NCBI RefSeq assembly: GCF_000374445.1
Contig: NZ_KB894403.1
Span: 458,435-522,434 of the forward strand
DNA from: Actinokineospora enzanensis DSM 44649
GTDB lineage: Bacteria; Actinomycetota; Actinomycetes; Mycobacteriales; Pseudonocardiaceae
DNA: 64,000 bases
Direction: 5' to 3'
How positions within the stretch are numbered: position 1 is the stretch's first letter; every line of letters starts with the position of its first letter. The notes below the pieces were generated by a model, which had not been told where the DNA came from, made no database searches, and worked only from the letters and a program-made list of their open reading frames with translations. Shown here piece by piece: positions 1 through 8,522 of this stretch. Position numbers and translations under genes: made by a program.

Positions 1-2212
1 GTCGATGGGCACCGCGATCCTGGTGCCCAGCCTGGCCCCGCACGCGCCGGGCGGGCTCGACCTGCCCGCCGGTGGCTGGCGGCTGGCGCCGGGCGCGCGA
101 GGCGCGGTGGAGGACGTGGCGCCGGTGCCCGCCGAGGAGCGCGAGCCGGGGCCGGGCGAGGTCGAGATCGAGATCCGCGCGGCCGGGATCAACTTCCGGG
201 ACGTCCTGCTGGCGCTGGGTTCCTACCCGGGCACCGGGGCGATGGGGGTGGAGGCGGCGGGCGTGGTCGGCCGCGTCGGCCGGGACGTCACCGCGTTCGC
301 GCCGGGCGACCGGGTGTTCGGCGTGGTCCCCGGCGCCTTCGCGGTGCGGGCGGTGACCGATCAGCGGCTGCTGGCCCACCTGCCCGCGCACTGGTCGTTC
401 GCCACCGCCGCCACGGTCCCGGTCGCCTACCTGACCGCCTGGCACGGGCTGTTCGACCTGGGCGGCCTGCGTGCCGGGCAGACCGTGGTCGTGCACGCGG
501 CCGCGGGCGGCGTCGGCATGGCCGCGGTGCGGCTGGCGCAGCTGGCGGGCGCGCGGGTGCTGGCCACCGCCTCGCCCGGCAAACACGACCTGGTGCGTTC
601 GCTGGGCGTCACCGAGGTGGCCTCGTCCCGGGACGCCGGGTTCGCCGAACGGTTCCGCGGCGCCGACCTGGTGCTCAACTCGTTGACCGGGCCGCTGCTG
701 GACGCCTCCCTGGACCTGCTCGCGCCCGGCGGGCGACTGATCGACATGGGCAAGCTCGACCCGCGCGACCCGGACCAGGTGCGCCGCGAGCACGGCGTCG
801 AGTACCGGGCGTTCGACCTGTTCGACTCCGCCGGGCCCGACCGGCTCGGCGAGCTGCTCGGCCTGCTGGTCGCGCTGGCCGGACGCGGCGAGCTGGGCCC
901 GGTGCCGCCGCGGGCGTGGGACGTCCGCGACATCGCCCGACCGCTGCGGCTCATGCGCGCGGGCGCGCACACCGGCAAGCTCGCGGTGACCCTGCCACCC
1001 GGCACCGAGCCGGGCACGACTACACCCCGCAGGCTCGCGACCGGGACCGTGCTGGTCACCGGTGGCACCGGCGCGCTGGGCCGGATCCTGGCCAGGCACC
1101 TGGTGCGCGAGCACGGCGCCCGGCACCTGGTGTTGGTCAGCCGGTCGGCCGCGCCGGAGGACCCGCTGGCCGCCGAGCTGCGGGCCGACGGCGCGGAGTC
1201 GGTGGTGATCCGCGCCTGCGACGTCACCGACCGGGCCGCGCTCGCCGCCGTGCTGGCCAAGATCGAGGTGGACCGGCCGCTGGTCGGCGTGGTGCACGCG
1301 GCGGGCGAGCGGGCCGACGGCGCAATCGGCGCGCTGACGCCGCGCCAGGTCGAGCGGGTGCTGCCCGCCAAGGTCATCGGCGCCGGGAACCTGCACGAGC
1401 TGACCGCCACCGCGGACCTGGACCTGTTCGTGCTGTTCTCCTCCGCGTCCGGGGTGCTCGGCGCGGCCGGGCAGGCACACGACGCGGCGGCCAACGCCTA
1501 TCTCGACGCGCTGGCCCGCACCCGGCGATCGGTCGGGCTGCCCGCCACCTCGCTGGCGTGGGGAGCGTGGGCGCACCTCGGCGCGCGGACCGCCGACCTG
1601 GGCCGGAACGCGCGCACCGGCATGGCCCCACTGTCCATAACAGACGCACTGGCCCTGTTCGACCGCGCACTGGGAATCCCGGACCCGGTGCTGGTGCCGT
1701 TGCGGCACAGCGGGATCCCCACCGGCTCGGCCGATCGTGGGCCGGACCCGACAGCGGGGCAGGCGAGCGAGGCGAGCACGGACGTGCTCACCCTGGTGCG
1801 CCGCGAGGTGGCCACGGTGCTCGGGCACCGCGACGCCGCCGCGGTCGACCCGGCGCGCCAGTTCCGGGACCTTGGTTTCGACTCGCTGTCCGCGGTGGAA
1901 CTCCGCAACCGGCTCAGCGCGGCGACCGGCAGGCCGCTGCCGCCGACGCTGGTGTTCGACCACCCCAACCCGGTGGCGCTCGCCAGGTACCTGGCCGCCG
2001 GGACCGGGTCGGGCGCCGGACCCGTCGTTCCCATTCCCGAACCCGTTCCCATTCCCGAACCGATCACCGTGTCGATCGCCACACCGGCGGACCAATCCAC
2101 CCGACGGTCCGCGATTTCCGCCGCCACACCGGCGATTCCGACCGCCGTGCCCGTTCTGCCCGACCAACCACAAGACGATCTTATAAGTGGATGGGATTAC
2201 CCCGGTCAGTGA
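1..2212 (+). CDS. Modular type I polyketide synthase, C-terminal part (ER-KR-ACP)
   Basis: This is the 3' end of a modular PKS gene that enters from the left edge, so its upstream domains are not visible. Counting from the Met codon at base 5, the domains are an MDR-type enoylreductase (about 20-335, with NFRDVL and the NADPH motif AAAGGVGM), a ketoreductase (about 345-560, with TGGTGALG) and an acyl carrier protein (about 590-665, with LGFDSLSAVEL, whose Ser is the phosphopantetheine site). The KR keeps FSS, the Lys of PAKV and the Asn of AAANA. However, its catalytic Tyr is Asp (codon 1481-1483) and the LDD motif reads ERAD, so it is probably inactive. There is no thioesterase; after the ACP comes a Pro-rich tail containing PIPEP twice. 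The chain probably passes to another protein or is released in trans. The exporter and SARP genes follow on the same strand. Confidence 0.95.
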   Translation, partial: SMGTAILVPSLAPHAPGGLDLPAGGWRLAPGARGAVEDVAPVPAEEREPGPGEVEIEIRAAGINFRDVLLALGSYPGTGAMGVEAAGVVGRVGRDVTAFAPGDRVFGVVPGAFAVRAVTDQRLLAHLPAHWSFATAATVPVAYLTAWHGLFDLGGLRAGQTVVVHAAAGGVGMAAVRLAQLAGARVLATASPGKHDLVRSLGVTEVASSRDAGFAERFRGADLVLNSLTGPLLDASLDLLAPGGRLIDMGKLDPRDPDQVRREHGVEYRAFDLFDSAGPDRLGELLGLLVALAGRGELGPVPPRAWDVRDIARPLRLMRAGAHTGKLAVTLPPGTEPGTTTPRRLATGTVLVTGGTGALGRILARHLVREHGARHLVLVSRSAAPEDPLAAELRADGAESVVIRACDVTDRAALAAVLAKIEVDRPLVGVVHAAGERADGAIGALTPRQVERVLPAKVIGAGNLHELTATADLDLFVLFSSASGVLGAAGQAHDAAANAYLDALARTRRSVGLPATSLAWGAWAHLGARTADLGRNARTGMAPLSITDALALFDRALGIPDPVLVPLRHSGIPTGSADRGPDPTAGQASEASTDVLTLVRREVATVLGHRDAAAVDPARQFRDLGFDSLSAVELRNRLSAATGRPLPPTLVFDHPNPVALARYLAAGTGSGAGPVVPIPEPVPIPEPITVSIATPADQSTRRSAISAATPAIPTAVPVLPDQPQDDLISGWDYPGQ

Positions 2213-2280
2213 ATCACCGTCCACAATCGAGAGGTGTCCCGCGGCCGAACGCTGCCCGAGGTTTCAGAAAGGACGAACCG

Positions 2281-3414
2281 GTGCCCGAGAATCGGACAAG
2301 CGCACTGGGTCGCCTTTCCGATGACCCGGTGGCCACGCCCGCGAGAATCACCGACCCGCGCATCGACGTCGTCGACCTCGGCAAGACATACGACCAGGTC
2401 ACGGCGCTGGCCGGGGTGAACCTGCAGGTCGCGGCAGGCAGTGTGGTCGCGGTCCTCGGGCACAACGGGGCCGGGAAGACGACCCTGGTCGACATACTCG
2501 CCACCCGGGTCAAGCCCACCTCCGGCACCGCGACAGTGTGCGGATTGGATGTCGTCCGCGACAGCCACGAGGTGCGCCGACGGATCGCGCTGACCGGACA
2601 ATTCGCCTCGATAGACGAAACGCTCTCCGCGAAAGGAAACCTCGTTCTGGTCGCCCGACTCCTCGGCGCGCCGAAGCGCGCGGCGAAAGCCCGCGCGGAG
2701 GAACTGGTCGAGGTGTTCGGATTGGTCGACGCGGCCGATCGACCGGCCATGACCTATTCCGGCGGCATGCGGCGCAGGCTCGACCTGGCCGCCTGTCTGG
2801 TCGGCTCGCCCGAGGTGCTGTTCCTGGACGAGCCGACCACCGGGCTGGACCCGGTGAGCCGCATCGGGCTGTGGGACACCGTCCGGCAGCTGGCCGCGCT
2901 CGGCGCCACGGTCGTGCTCACCACCCAGTACCTGGAGGAGGCCGACCGGCTGGCCGACCGGCTCGTGGTGCTGGCCGCGGGCGCGGTCGTGGCGGGCGGC
3001 ACCCCGGCCGAGCTGAAGGCCAGGGTGGGCGCGCGCACCGCCGCGGTGTCCTTCCCGGACGCGTTCTCCGCGCGTTGGGCGCTGGAGGAGTTCCACCGGC
3101 TGGGGCTGCGGCCGACCCTGGATCCCGGTTCGCACACCGTGCACGCGCCCATGCCGTCGCCCGGCATGATCGTGCCGCTGGTGCGTGAGCTGGACCGCTA
3201 CGGCCTGCGGGTGCTCGACCTGACCGTCACCGAGCCCACCCTGGACGAGGTCTACCTCGCCCTGCACCACGCCGCCTGGTCGGCGGAGGGCGTCGGCGCC
3301 GACCAGGCGGCGGCAGGCGGATCGGGCGACGACCCGGAGGCCACCGGTCCGGTCCCGGTCGTCCCGGTTCCCGGACCCGCCCGTCCCGCCGATCCCGCGG
3401 AGGAGTCCGCATGA
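2281..3414 (+). CDS. ABC transporter ATP-binding protein, DrrA type
   Basis: This is the ATPase of a two-gene antibiotic-type exporter (daunorubicin-resistance DrrA family), expected to energise efflux or self-resistance for the polyketide made here. It has 377 residues. Walker A is GHNGAGKTT, the signature is SGGMRRRLDL, Walker B is LFLDEPTTGLD, and a DrrA-type C-terminal domain with a low-complexity tail follows. The GTG at 2281 was chosen because GAAAGGA lies just upstream and the family alignment begins soon after. The same frame stays open far upstream inside the PKS gene, but that part is not protein-like. It begins 68 bp after the PKS stop and overlaps the permease gene by 4 bases (ATGA), which indicates translational coupling. 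Confidence 0.93.
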   Translation: MPENRTSALGRLSDDPVATPARITDPRIDVVDLGKTYDQVTALAGVNLQVAAGSVVAVLGHNGAGKTTLVDILATRVKPTSGTATVCGLDVVRDSHEVRRRIALTGQFASIDETLSAKGNLVLVARLLGAPKRAAKARAEELVEVFGLVDAADRPAMTYSGGMRRRLDLAACLVGSPEVLFLDEPTTGLDPVSRIGLWDTVRQLAALGATVVLTTQYLEEADRLADRLVVLAAGAVVAGGTPAELKARVGARTAAVSFPDAFSARWALEEFHRLGLRPTLDPGSHTVHAPMPSPGMIVPLVRELDRYGLRVLDLTVTEPTLDEVYLALHHAAWSAEGVGADQAAAGGSGDDPEATGPVPVVPVPGPARPADPAEESA

Positions 3415-4439
3415 GCACCGACCACCCGCGGGCGTCCAGCCGGGCCGAGCGGCGCCGGGCGGTGGGCGCGCTGGCCCGCGGCACCGCGGCCAGGAACACC
3501 GCCGCCGCCAAGGGTTCCGGCACTCCCGACACACCCGCCAGTCCCGACGGGGTCGAGGCAGGCCAGGACGCCCGGCACCCGGGAACCCGGGCGGGCAAGG
3601 CGAAGCCGGACGGGCACGGCAACGCCGAGGACGGCACGTCGGCGGCCGACCGAGCGGCCTGGACCGGCAGCTCCGTGCGGACGCAGGTGTGGGTGCTCAC
3701 CACGCGCTCGCTCCGGGCCGCGTTCGGCAACTACCGGCTGGTGTTCTTCGGTTTCCTGCAGCCGGTCGTGCTGCTCCTGTTGTTCAGCCAGGTCTTCTCC
3801 GGCGTCAGCGCGCTGCCGGGGATGGCCCAGTACGCCGGCTACATCAACTACCTGATGCCCGCCACCCTGGTGAACATCGCGCTGCTCACCGCCATGGGCG
3901 CGGGCGCAGGCCTGATCGCCGAGACCTACTCGGGGGTGGTCGGCCGGTTCCGCAGCCTGCCGATCAGCCCGGTCTCGGTGCTGGTGGCCCGCACGTTCGC
4001 CGACACGGCCCGGCTCGCGGTCCAGCAGACCTCGATCGCGGTGGCGGCCGTGCTGTTCCTGGACTTCGCCCCGGACGGCGGCCCGCTCGGCCTGGCCGCC
4101 GCGATCCTGCTGACCCTGGTCGTCGGCTGGGGCCTGAGCTGGATCTTCGTGGCCATCGCCACCTGGCAGCGCAATGTCGAGCTGATGCAGGCGATCTCGT
4201 TCATCGCCATGTACCCGCTGATGTTCACCAGCAGCGCGTACATGCCGCTGCAGAGCATGCCCGCGTGGATCCGGGCGGTGGCCGCGGTGAACCCGCTGAC
4301 CTACGCGATCGACGCCACCCGCGCGCTCGCGCTTGGCCGGATCCCGGGCTGGTCGCTGCCACTGGCGGTGGGCCTTGCCCTGGTCGCCGCGCTCGCCGGG
4401 GCCGCAACCGCCGCCCGGAACTTCCGCCGGGTGACCTGA
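3411..4439 (+). CDS. ABC-2 type transporter permease, DrrB type
   Basis: This is the membrane half of the DrrAB-like exporter, 342 residues. The first ~80 residues are a hydrophilic Ala/Arg/Gly-rich leader, longer than in typical DrrB proteins. About six hydrophobic segments follow, for example around VFFGFLQPVVLLLLF, LVNIALLTAMGAG and the final LAVGLALVAALAGAA. The pattern of long membrane helices with a loop around RFRSLPISP is that of ABC-2 permeases. It is coupled to the ATPase gene by an ATGA overlap, and the regulator gene starts 12 bp downstream, so all three probably share one transcript. The substrate cannot be read from the sequence. Confidence 0.92.
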   Translation: MSTDHPRASSRAERRRAVGALARGTAARNTAAAKGSGTPDTPASPDGVEAGQDARHPGTRAGKAKPDGHGNAEDGTSAADRAAWTGSSVRTQVWVLTTRSLRAAFGNYRLVFFGFLQPVVLLLLFSQVFSGVSALPGMAQYAGYINYLMPATLVNIALLTAMGAGAGLIAETYSGVVGRFRSLPISPVSVLVARTFADTARLAVQQTSIAVAAVLFLDFAPDGGPLGLAAAILLTLVVGWGLSWIFVAIATWQRNVELMQAISFIAMYPLMFTSSAYMPLQSMPAWIRAVAAVNPLTYAIDATRALALGRIPGWSLPLAVGLALVAALAGAATAARNFRRVT

Positions 4440-4451
4440 CCGAGGACCGTC

Positions 4452-6314
4452 ATGACCATACGTATCGAGATCGTGGGCGCGCTGCGCGGCAGCCTGGACG
4501 ACGTGCCGGTGACCCCGTCGCAGCCCAAGCTGCGCAGGCTGCTTGCGCTGCTGGCGGCCAACCCGGGCACCGTGGTGCGACACGAGACGATCACCGACGA
4601 GCTGTGGTCCGGGCCGCCGTCGGCCAAGTACGCGCGGATCGTGCAGACCTACGTGTCCCAGCTGCGCAAGCTGTTCGGCACCGCCGACATCTGCGTGCAC
4701 ACCCCGAAGGTGGGCTACCGGCTGGCGCTCGCGCCGCCGGACTACCTCGACGCCGAGCATCTGCTTCGGTTGCGTGACAACGCCGAGTCGCACCTGCGCG
4801 CGCACGACACCGCGGCCGCGGCCGACGTGCTGGGCGCCGCGGTCGACCTGTGCCGGGGCGACGTGCTCTCGGACGTGTCGCTGGGGCCGGTGCTGCGCCG
4901 CGAGAAGACCCGCCTGGACCTCGTGCGGGTGGGCGTGCTGGAGCGGTACCTGCGGGTGCAGCTGGACCTCGGGCACCCCGAGGCCGTGCTGGCCCAGGTG
5001 GACCGGGTGATGCGGGAGGACCCGCGGCACGAGCAGCTCTACGCCTCGCTGCTGCTGGGGTTCGCGCACGCCGGGCAGCGGGCCCGCGCCACCGACCTGT
5101 TCCACGAGGTGCGCTCGCGGCTGGCCCGCGAGTCCGGCCTGGAACCGGGGCAGGCACTGCGGTCGGCGTTCGAGCAGGCGCTGCGCGACGAGCCCGCGCC
5201 CACCGGCGTCCTGCCGGGGCTCGGCTCGCCCGCGGGCGCGGTACGGCCGTTGCGCGGCCCGCGACGGGACCGGCCGGAGCAGGTGCTGCCCGCCGGGGAG
5301 GTGTTCGGGCACGACCCGCAGGCGGCGTTCGCGCGCGCCGAGCTGACCCGGTCCGCGCGCACCGGGCCCGCGGTGCTGGCCGTGGTGGGCGCGCCCGGCG
5401 TGGGCACGAGCACGTTCTGCGCGCGGGTGGCCGAGGAGGTGCGCGCGGCCTACCCGGACGGCAGGCTGCTGGCCGACCTGGCCGAGCACTCCCCCGCCCG
5501 GGTGCTCGGTGACTTCCTGCGCGCGCTGCGCCCGGACGCGCCCGTCCCGGACGGCCTGTCCGCGCGCGCGGCCCTGTTCCGCAGGCACACCAGAGACACC
5601 CGGCTGCTGGTGATGCTGGACAACGTGAACGACACGACCGACCTCACCGCGCTGACCCCGGGTTCGCCGGACAGCGCGCTGGTGCTGGGCTGCTCGTCGC
5701 GGCTGTCCGCGCCGGTGGTGTCGGTGGAGCTGCCGCGGATGTCCGGTGACGAGCTGCTCGCGCTGTTCGCCGCCCGGGTCGGCCCGGCCAGGGTGGAGCG
5801 CGAGCCCGCCGCCGCCTGGTCGCTGGTGACCCGCTGCGCGGGCCTGCCGCTGGTGGCCGCGGTGCTCGCCGAGCTGGCCCGGTTCCGTCCACATTGGTCA
5901 CTCGGGCGGCTGGCGCAGCGGCTGGCCGACCCGCCACCCGCGGCCGGGAAGCTCGACCTGGCCACGAGTGTGGCGCGCAGCGCCGCCGCGCTGGGCACCG
6001 CCGAGTGGGGCGCGCTGGCCCGGCTGGCGCACCGCGACGGTCGCCCCGACGCGGTGTCCGCGGAGTGGGTGAGCCGGGCGGTCGGCCTGCCCCGCGCGTC
6101 CGCCGCCGACCTGCTCGACCGGCTCACCTGGGTGCGCCTGGCCGACCCGGCGCCGCCGGGCAACTCGCGCGCGGGCATGCGGTATCGCATCGATCCGCTC
6201 TACCTGCGAGCGGTCCGCGAGCTGTGCGCGAGGTCCTCCAGGCGTGACACGACGGCCTGGGCGCCGCCCGCCCGGTCGAACGACGTGCGCACCCGGCAGG
6301 CCGCCTCCACGTAA
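4452..6314 (+). CDS. SARP/AfsR-type transcriptional activator with degenerate NTPase domain
   Basis: This is a 620-residue activator of the Streptomyces antibiotic regulatory protein type. Residues 1-95 form an OmpR-like winged-helix DNA-binding domain, about 100-245 a bacterial transcriptional activation domain, and 280 onward an NB-ARC-like NTPase module. The P-loop reads GAPGVGTST: the Lys of GxGK(S/T) is Thr (codon 5406-5408), so nucleotide binding is doubtful. A Walker-B-like stretch, LLVMLDNVND, remains. It follows the exporter genes by 12 bp and is the obvious candidate regulator for the polyketide genes; a matching heptamer repeat lies at 19460-19488. Its last 115 bases overlap the end of the converging glycosyltransferase gene. 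Confidence 0.92.
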   Translation: MTIRIEIVGALRGSLDDVPVTPSQPKLRRLLALLAANPGTVVRHETITDELWSGPPSAKYARIVQTYVSQLRKLFGTADICVHTPKVGYRLALAPPDYLDAEHLLRLRDNAESHLRAHDTAAAADVLGAAVDLCRGDVLSDVSLGPVLRREKTRLDLVRVGVLERYLRVQLDLGHPEAVLAQVDRVMREDPRHEQLYASLLLGFAHAGQRARATDLFHEVRSRLARESGLEPGQALRSAFEQALRDEPAPTGVLPGLGSPAGAVRPLRGPRRDRPEQVLPAGEVFGHDPQAAFARAELTRSARTGPAVLAVVGAPGVGTSTFCARVAEEVRAAYPDGRLLADLAEHSPARVLGDFLRALRPDAPVPDGLSARAALFRRHTRDTRLLVMLDNVNDTTDLTALTPGSPDSALVLGCSSRLSAPVVSVELPRMSGDELLALFAARVGPARVEREPAAAWSLVTRCAGLPLVAAVLAELARFRPHWSLGRLAQRLADPPPAAGKLDLATSVARSAAALGTAEWGALARLAHRDGRPDAVSAEWVSRAVGLPRASAADLLDRLTWVRLADPAPPGNSRAGMRYRIDPLYLRAVRELCARSSRRDTTAWAPPARSNDVRTRQAAST

Positions 6315-7381
6315 CCCGGATCGGAGATCACCGCGCGCAGCGCGGCGGCGATGTCGTCGGCGCGCGCGTGGTCGAAGCGCAGCCGCACGCCCGCGCCCGC
6401 GGTGACCACCTGGTCGGCCAGCACCGGCTGGTCGTCGCGGATCGGCGCGATCACCAACGGCACCCCGTTCGCCAGCGTCTCGCACACGGTGTTGTGCCCG
6501 CCGTGGCAGACCACCGCGGCGGCGCGCGGGATCAGGTCCAGCATCGGCGCCGCGGGCACCACGATCACGTCCCCGGACGCGGTCAGGAAGCCGCCGGGGT
6601 CGGCGATCACGCCCTGCAGGTCCGGCTGCTCGGTCAGCTCCGCCAGGGCCAGCGCGGCCTCGGCCAGGAACCGGCCGCCCGCCTCGGAGTTCGTCGTGCC
6701 CAGCGTCACCAGCACCAGCCGGGCGTCCGGGCGCAGCCGCGCCCAGGGGAACTCCACCGGGCGGCGGTGCGCCAGCGACGGACCGACGTACCGCGGGTCC
6801 TTCACCGCGACCACCGGCTCCCCGGCCAGCTCCACGGTGCTGAACACCACCGTCGAGTACGGCGAGAATCGCAGGTCGTCCTCGCCCGGCACGCCGTGCC
6901 TGGCGCGCAGGCCGCGCTGCTGCTCGCGCACCCAGTCGCCGATCTTGGGCAGCCCGCCGAGCGGGTCGGCCAGCTCCGCCGAGGTGCTGGCCGAGGTGAC
7001 CCAGGGCAGGCCGAGCCGCTCGGCGACCAGCGCGCCCGCGAACGTCTGCTGGTCCACCACGAGCAGGTCCGGGCCGAAGTCCTCGACCGCGGCCAGCACC
7101 CCGGGCACCATCGCGTCGGCCAGCGGCACCAGGAAGTCGGCCCACAGGAACCGCAGCGCGGCGAACGCCCGCAGGCCCGCGGGCCGCCGCTCCAGATAGG
7201 ACCCGGCGGGGTAGACCCGCTCCCCCACCAGGTCGCGCACGACCGGACACGGGCCGACCCAGGCGACCTCGTGCCCGCGTTCCATCGCCGCGGCGGCCAC
7301 CCCGATTAGTGGGTTGACGTGGCCTGCCAGCGGCGGTACGACGAACAACAGCCTGCTCATCCGCGGTGCTCTTTCATCCAC
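6200..7381 (-). CDS. Family 1 glycosyltransferase (macrolide/MGT type)
   Basis: This is a 393-residue GT-B-fold transferase of the UGT/MGT family, which moves an activated sugar onto a hydroxyl of a natural product. The N-terminal acceptor half begins VVPPLAGHVNP. The C-terminal donor half has the family signature around CHGGHNTVCETLANGVPLV, followed by DDQPVLADQV, where the Asp-Gln pair contacts the sugar. The start is the GTG at 7381, 5 nt after AGGAGGA; an internal ATG at 7360 is a weaker option. It is the last gene of the PUFA-type PKS operon, 52 bp after the hydrolase gene, so the expected substrate is the lipid-like polyketide. No deoxysugar genes are visible nearby, so the sugar probably comes from primary metabolism. 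Confidence 0.9.
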   Translation of the reverse strand: MDERAPRMSRLLFVVPPLAGHVNPLIGVAAAAMERGHEVAWVGPCPVVRDLVGERVYPAGSYLERRPAGLRAFAALRFLWADFLVPLADAMVPGVLAAVEDFGPDLLVVDQQTFAGALVAERLGLPWVTSASTSAELADPLGGLPKIGDWVREQQRGLRARHGVPGEDDLRFSPYSTVVFSTVELAGEPVVAVKDPRYVGPSLAHRRPVEFPWARLRPDARLVLVTLGTTNSEAGGRFLAEAALALAELTEQPDLQGVIADPGGFLTASGDVIVVPAAPMLDLIPRAAAVVCHGGHNTVCETLANGVPLVIAPIRDDQPVLADQVVTAGAGVRLRFDHARADDIAAALRAVISDPGYVEAACRVRTSFDRAGGAQAVVSRLEDLAHSSRTARR

Positions 7382-7433
7382 ACTGCTCCTCCTCCGCCGC
7401 TCCTGCTCGCGCCCGCGCCCGGCGGGCCGCTCC

Positions 7434-8231
7434 CTACCCGTCCGTGACGGGCGTGCCGTGCCTGCGCACCCAGTCCACGAGCAGCCCGCGCACCGCGCGG
7501 TGCTGCTCGACCAGCACCGAGTGGCCCTGGTCGTCGAACACGTAGAGCTCCCCGCGCGGCATCAGCGAGGTCAACGCGTCCAGGTCGTCGGACTGGTAGC
7601 CGTACCGGCCGAGGATGGACAGCACCGGGACCTCGATCGCGGACACGTCCTCGATCGACATCAGCGCCCCGGTCGGCACCTCGTCGGCCATCGTGGTGTC
7701 GGTGAACCGCTTGGCCGCCAGCCGGGCCAGCCGCCGGTGGTGCGCGCCGAAGTTGGCCTCGATCCAGTCGTAGTTCTCCTCGACCGACAGCATCTCCAGC
7801 GTCGCGGCCAGGGTGAAACGCATCTTCGTCGCCCAGATCTCGGTGGGCGGCTCGGACTCGATGGACACCACGCTGCGCACCCGCTCCGGGAACCGGGCCG
7901 CGAACGCGTAGGCGATGGTGCCGCCGAAGCTGTTGCCGACCAGGTGCACCCGGCGGTCCCCGACCAGCGCCACGATCAGCTCGTGCAGGTCGGCCACGAA
8001 GTCGGCCAGCGCGTAGCCGCTGACCGGCCGCTCGGACTTGCCGTGCCCGCGCAGGTCGTAGCTGATCACATCGATGCCCGCGGCGGCCACCGGCGGGGCC
8101 AGCGTCAGATAGAAGCTGGCCAGGCTGTCGGTGCCCATCCCGTGGATGAACACGACCGACTCGGTCGGCTCGCCCGCCCCGGACAGCACCTGGTAGTTGG
8201 TGCGCAGTCCGTTGACCTTCAGCTCCGGCAC
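7434..8231 (-). CDS. Alpha/beta hydrolase, possible chain-release thioesterase
   Basis: This is a 265-residue alpha/beta-hydrolase. The oxyanion region is FIHGMG, the nucleophile elbow GNSFGG carries Ser, and DQGHSV supplies the catalytic His near the C-terminus. No signal peptide is seen, so it is cytoplasmic. It starts with GTG directly after the ACP stop (TAG-GTG) behind GGAGGAGGA, so the two are translated together. Neither PKS protein of the operon carries a thioesterase domain. I therefore infer that this enzyme releases or edits the ACP-bound chain, although an epoxide or ester hydrolase role cannot be excluded. Confidence 0.88.
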   Translation of the reverse strand: MPELKVNGLRTNYQVLSGAGEPTESVVFIHGMGTDSLASFYLTLAPPVAAAGIDVISYDLRGHGKSERPVSGYALADFVADLHELIVALVGDRRVHLVGNSFGGTIAYAFAARFPERVRSVVSIESEPPTEIWATKMRFTLAATLEMLSVEENYDWIEANFGAHHRRLARLAAKRFTDTTMADEVPTGALMSIEDVSAIEVPVLSILGRYGYQSDDLDALTSLMPRGELYVFDDQGHSVLVEQHRAVRGLLVDWVRRHGTPVTDG

Positions 8232-8522
8232 CTAGTCCTCCTCCCGGAGGCGGTCGGCGACGTACTCGGCGATCTCGCCGACGGTCAGGCCGATGACGTC
8301 GTCGAGGTCGTACTCGGCCAGGTGCGCGGCCAGGTTGACCCGGGGGCCGAAGCGCTCGGCGAGCAGGCCGCCCAGGGTCACCAGGTCGATGCTCTCCAGA
8401 CCGAGGTCCTCGTGGAAGGCGGTGTCCCGGCGCACCTCGACGCCGAGGATGTCCAGGTCGTCGCCGACCAGGCCGCAGATCAGCTCGACGACGTCGTCGA
8501 ATACGGTGCTCGTGTCAATCAT
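8232..8522 (-). CDS. Free-standing acyl carrier protein
   Basis: This is a 96-residue acyl carrier protein with the phosphopantetheine site LGLESIDLVTL, where Ser carries the prosthetic group. ATG 8522 was chosen: the upstream part of the open frame lies inside the PKS gene and is not ACP-like, and this start overlaps the PKS stop by 8 nt. It sits between the DH-containing PKS and the alpha/beta hydrolase. The partner PKS proteins contain only one internal ACP, so this free carrier may hold the starter, the growing chain or the release intermediate. Confidence 0.92.
   Translation of the reverse strand: MIDTSTVFDDVVELICGLVGDDLDILGVEVRRDTAFHEDLGLESIDLVTLGGLLAERFGPRVNLAAHLAEYDLDDVIGLTVGEIAEYVADRLREED

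Noticed and set aside
3252-5894. An 880-codon open frame on the - strand across the exporter and SARP genes
   Set aside because: Composition is that of an antisense shadow (Gln/His/Arg-rich, no domain), while the + strand frames carry clear ABC and SARP motifs.
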